From an archaeon (GTDB taxonomy: Archaea; Thermoproteota; Nitrososphaeria; Nitrososphaerales; Nitrosopumilaceae): a stretch of DNA of 5,071 nucleotides. Every line of letters begins with the position of its first letter. Positions within the stretch are counted from its first letter, which is position 1. The stretch lies in the NCBI GenBank assembly GCA_005240025.1, contig SBBK01000044.1, forward strand, positions 1-5,071, read 5' to 3'. The translations under genes and the position numbers were made by a program. Under the pieces are notes generated by a model, which saw nothing but the letters and a program-made list of their open reading frames with translations, was not told where the DNA came from and did no database searches. This document shows positions 4,449-5,071 of this stretch, in pieces.

Positions 4449-5071
4449 TCCAACTAACAATAATCAAAATCACTGGATATGGACCTTGGACGCTTACTCT
4501 TGGAAGTGACAGAGAGCATGAGCTGCAAATGCTACAGGCGGGACTCTACAAGGAAGTTCAAAAACTCTTTTCTGCAAAAAACTGTCTTGTGTTTTCCAAC
4601 AGATTTGATGAATTCTTCGCGGTAACAAACGGCTTGACCCTCAAAGATCACATCGGGATACAAAAAAAACTCGGTAAACTCTCCAAACTGAAGCTTGCAA
4701 TGTCAATTGGATACGCCGATAACCCATTCGATGCAAACCTCAGAGCCTATGAGGGAAAAAAAACCAAAGTAATGTTGGATGAAACGTATACAATCTATGG
4801 TTTTATCAACGGGGCAGCAAACCAGCAAGTTACCATAATGCACTTTGATGTTGAAAATCTGACCTCTCGCCGGAAAATCAAATCTCCATACGAGATCTCT
4901 TCGACAATCTTCAATCTGTATGCAAAAATGTCAGAATTCTTTATACAAAAAAACTCGCTGACATTTTTTATGGGCGGGGACAACTTTATGGTTGTTACCT
5001 CTGAACACCCAAAGGAAAACGCAAAAACATTTTTAGATCTGGCAAAAAAAGAGTTCGGGATAACACTGAAC
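4445..5071 (+). CDS. gch3: GTP cyclohydrolase III, 3'-truncated by window edge
   Basis: The archaeal enzyme that opens GTP to 2-amino-5-formylamino-6-ribosylamino-4(3H)-pyrimidinone 5'-phosphate (FAPy), the first step of archaeal riboflavin/F420 synthesis; FAPy is then deformylated by ArfB. The frame is open to the right edge, giving 209 residues of a family with about 268. It begins (M)IQLTIIKITGYGPWT, matching the family opening with GYGPWT at 11-16. It shows two tandem polymerase-palm-like halves: the first with SNRFDEFFAVTNG (51-63), the second with MHFDVENLT and FMGGDNFMVV (175-184), whose GGDN is the metal-binding turn of this family. The start is TTG 4445, inside the ribH stop (TTGA overlap), implying translational coupling. 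The first internal ATG (codon 29) would remove the conserved GYGPWT. Also called arfA. Confidence 0.92.
   Translation, partial: MIQLTIIKITGYGPWTLTLGSDREHELQMLQAGLYKEVQKLFSAKNCLVFSNRFDEFFAVTNGLTLKDHIGIQKKLGKLSKLKLAMSIGYADNPFDANLRAYEGKKTKVMLDETYTIYGFINGAANQQVTIMHFDVENLTSRRKIKSPYEISSTIFNLYAKMSEFFIQKNSLTFFMGGDNFMVVTSEHPKENAKTFLDLAKKEFGITLN

Noticed and set aside
4795..4983. 62-residue - strand frame within the cyclohydrolase gene
   Set aside because: The + strand carries the conserved GTP cyclohydrolase III sequence through this stretch.
4965..4990. GGDN turn considered as a diguanylate cyclase (GGDEF) signature
   Set aside because: The protein's N-terminal GYGPWT, tandem palm layout and gene context match GTP cyclohydrolase III, a distant relative; cyclic-di-GMP synthesis is not supported.

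Overview
The window looks like chromosomal DNA of an ammonia-oxidising-type archaeon (Nitrososphaerota/Thaumarchaeota). The evidence is an archaeal GTP cyclohydrolase III, archaeal-type RibB and RibH, a FilR1-like archaeal regulator, a small Sec-exported protein with a Cys-x4-Cys tail, TATA boxes about 27 nt upstream of start codons, and very tight gene packing. Base composition is moderate (around 40% GC by eye). That would fit a Nitrosotenuis-like lineage better than low-GC marine Nitrosopumilus, but the genus is only a guess.

Layout. (1) Bases 3-566, + strand: the C-terminal part of a CitE/HpcH-HpaI-type lyase, cut by the window edge. (2) Bases 569-769, - strand: a small predicted secreted protein, tail-to-tail with the lyase and only 2 bp from it. 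(3) Bases 896-1696, + strand: a winged-helix regulator of FilR1/DUF1724 type, divergent from the small secreted gene. (4) Bases 1713-2585, - strand: a complete monofunctional proline dehydrogenase, convergent with the regulator. (5) Bases 2695-5071, + strand: a riboflavin cluster, ribE - ribB - ribH - GTP cyclohydrolase III, the last gene cut by the window edge.

How the genes work together. GTP cyclohydrolase III starts the pyrimidine branch from GTP. RibB makes the four-carbon unit from ribulose 5-phosphate. RibH joins the two branches to lumazine, and RibE dismutates lumazine to riboflavin. The archaeal deformylase (ArfB), reductase and deaminase steps are not in view. The divergent neighbour, proline dehydrogenase, is a flavoenzyme, so a major flavin user shares a 109-bp promoter region with flavin synthesis.

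The most notable signal is in translation initiation. All four riboflavin genes appear to start on non-AUG codons: TTG, GTG, CTG (or ATT) and TTG. For ribE and ribB a good TATA box lies about 27 nt upstream of the start codon, which predicts leaderless non-AUG mRNAs. The ribH start is especially odd: no ATG, GTG or TTG lies close upstream of the conserved N-terminus. I found no convincing novel defence or mobile system, no CRISPR array, no tRNA or rRNA, and no gene-free stretch over 300 bases.
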